NCBI GenBank assembly: GCA_024636775.1 | Contig: JAGXGP010000127.1 | Coordinates: forward strand, 1 to 54,621 | Direction: 5' to 3' | DNA length: 54,621 nucleotides | Origin: Hydrogenophilales bacterium | GTDB taxonomy: Bacteria > Pseudomonadota > Gammaproteobacteria > Burkholderiales > Thiobacillaceae | Shown: piece by piece, positions 53,859 to 54,621 of the stretch | How the letters are laid out: each line of letters starts with the position of its first letter | Numbering within the stretch: the first letter of the stretch is position 1 | Program-made: the position numbers and the translations under genes | Notes under the pieces: generated by a model | The model's input: the letters and a program-made list of their open reading frames with translations, nothing else | What the model was told of the DNA's origin: nothing | Databases searched by the model: none

Positions 53859-54621
53859 TCAGGGTTGCTCGTCCGACTCTGAAAAAGCCGGTTCAACTGT
53901 GCCCGTCAGCTTTCCAGCAGCCGCGGCCGCAGCATGCTGTTTTTCAACATGGGCCAACAGGCTGGGGGCAGGGTAGCCGTCCGCGGGCAATTGATATACC
54001 ACCTGGTAGATCCGGATGGCGTTTTGTGTCTGTGGGCCCAGCAAGCCGTCGGCCGGGCCAGCGTCATAGCCCATTTCACTCAACGCCTGCTGCATGGTTT
54101 TGAGTTGAGCCGTACTCAGTGCGCCGGACTCAGACCCCGGCACAGCCAGCGCACTGCCGCCCGCAAGTTGATTCGCCAATTGCGCCACTGACAACGCGTA
54201 ATTCACCGAACGGTTCCACCGCATCACCACATTAAAGTTATCAAACACCATGAAGGCCGGCCCCTGCCAGCCCTGTGGCAAGAGGATGGCGGCATTTCCG
54301 GCCGCAGTGGGCAACGGCGTGGCGGCCGCTGTCAACACGCCAAGTGCGGTCCATTTCTCCACGGGCAAGCGGTAACCGGAGCTGGCTTGCCGGAAGTTAA
54401 AACCTTCCGGCAGCCGCACTTCCAGCGCCACCGGTTCATTTGCGCGCCACCCAGAACGCTTCAGATAATGAGCCCCGGAATACATGGCGTCCGGGATCGA
54501 CTGCCATAAATCAATTCGGCCATCCCCATCCCCATCCACTGCATAGCCACGGAATGTCGACGGCATGAACTGCATGTGCCCCATGGCGCCTGCCCAGGAG
54601 CCATTCATGTCGATTGCCTGA
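53859..54621 (-). CDS. Lytic murein transglycosylase, MltB family (5' end outside window)
   Basis: The C-terminal 250 or so residues of a membrane-bound or periplasmic lytic transglycosylase that cleaves peptidoglycan to 1,6-anhydromuropeptides. Visible are GAMGHMQFMPSTF, the EF-hand-like DGDGDGRIDLWQSIPDAM and VMRWNRSVNYALSV of the MltB catalytic domain, then a C-terminal peptidoglycan-binding domain (MGYDAGPADGLLGPQTQNAI). The catalytic Glu lies upstream, outside the window; the frame is open to the window edge. A final Ala-rich segment precedes the stop. Confidence 0.9.
   Translation of the reverse strand, partial: QAIDMNGSWAGAMGHMQFMPSTFRGYAVDGDGDGRIDLWQSIPDAMYSGAHYLKRSGWRANEPVALEVRLPEGFNFRQASSGYRLPVEKWTALGVLTAAATPLPTAAGNAAILLPQGWQGPAFMVFDNFNVVMRWNRSVNYALSVAQLANQLAGGSALAVPGSESGALSTAQLKTMQQALSEMGYDAGPADGLLGPQTQNAIRIYQVVYQLPADGYPAPSLLAHVEKQHAAAAAAGKLTGTVEPAFSESDEQP

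Overview
The window looks like a chromosomal segment of a betaproteobacterium, probably a Nitrosomonadales/Burkholderiales relative. This is inferred from the groESL sequence, the high-GC background and the gene content; no 16S gene is present to settle it. It has a host backbone at both ends and a large foreign island between them.

Left backbone (1-7495): the 3' end of groES and complete groEL; a cNMP/CBS/DUF294 protein coupled to a DEDDh exonuclease; a convergent acetate-type sodium:solute symporter with its small DUF4212 partner; a small membrane protein; and a tRNA-Phe(GAA) gene with its own promoter.

Genomic island (about 7526-32028, 24.5 kb): it is bounded by an exact 47-base direct repeat made of the tRNA-Phe 3' end. 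It carries a tyrosine integrase next to attL, a second recombinase-like protein with an embedded helix-turn-helix, several unknown genes, a broken vsr fragment, a minus-strand operon (TIGR04255 protein, HTH protein, SHDCD-motif protein), an AlpA-like regulator and a primase-like replication protein. Most of the cargo is one long plus-strand array (17850-31088). It begins with a C5-cytosine methyltransferase, a MutL/MORC-like GHKL ATPase, a Z1-domain ATPase, a PD-(D/E)XK protein and Vsr, an organisation known from MORC-type restriction-modification systems. It continues into a 1455-residue protein with an N-terminal nuclease-like domain, a P-loop NTPase and a long repeat-like C-terminus, and an overlapping partner of unknown family. 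This last pair is the best candidate for an undescribed defence module. An ankyrin-repeat protein sits before attR.

Beyond attR the tRNA-Phe 3' end recurs in decayed form at 32227 and 36585, and each copy is followed by a hairpin. The spot therefore looks like a repeatedly used integration site. An endonuclease/exonuclease/phosphatase protein and a PAS-GGDEF-EAL protein lie between these scars.

Right backbone (36745-54621): a histidine kinase plus REC-PAS-GGDEF-EAL response regulator; a DD-endopeptidase; an AEC transporter with a tartronate-semialdehyde-reductase-like enzyme and a truncated hydroxyacid dehydrogenase; then a lone integron-type gene cassette (cupin gene plus attC, 44578-45153) sitting just upstream of a succinate-semialdehyde-dehydrogenase-like gene and an arginase-family gene. 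Next come a rhodanese/metallo-beta-lactamase protein, a glyoxalase-II-like hydrolase, a thioredoxin-HEAT protein, a GNAT, an EamA transporter, a membrane C13 peptidase, a zinc-ribbon/DUF2237 pair and the C-terminal part of an MltB-type lytic transglycosylase. No CRISPR array, rRNA or intact insertion sequence was seen.
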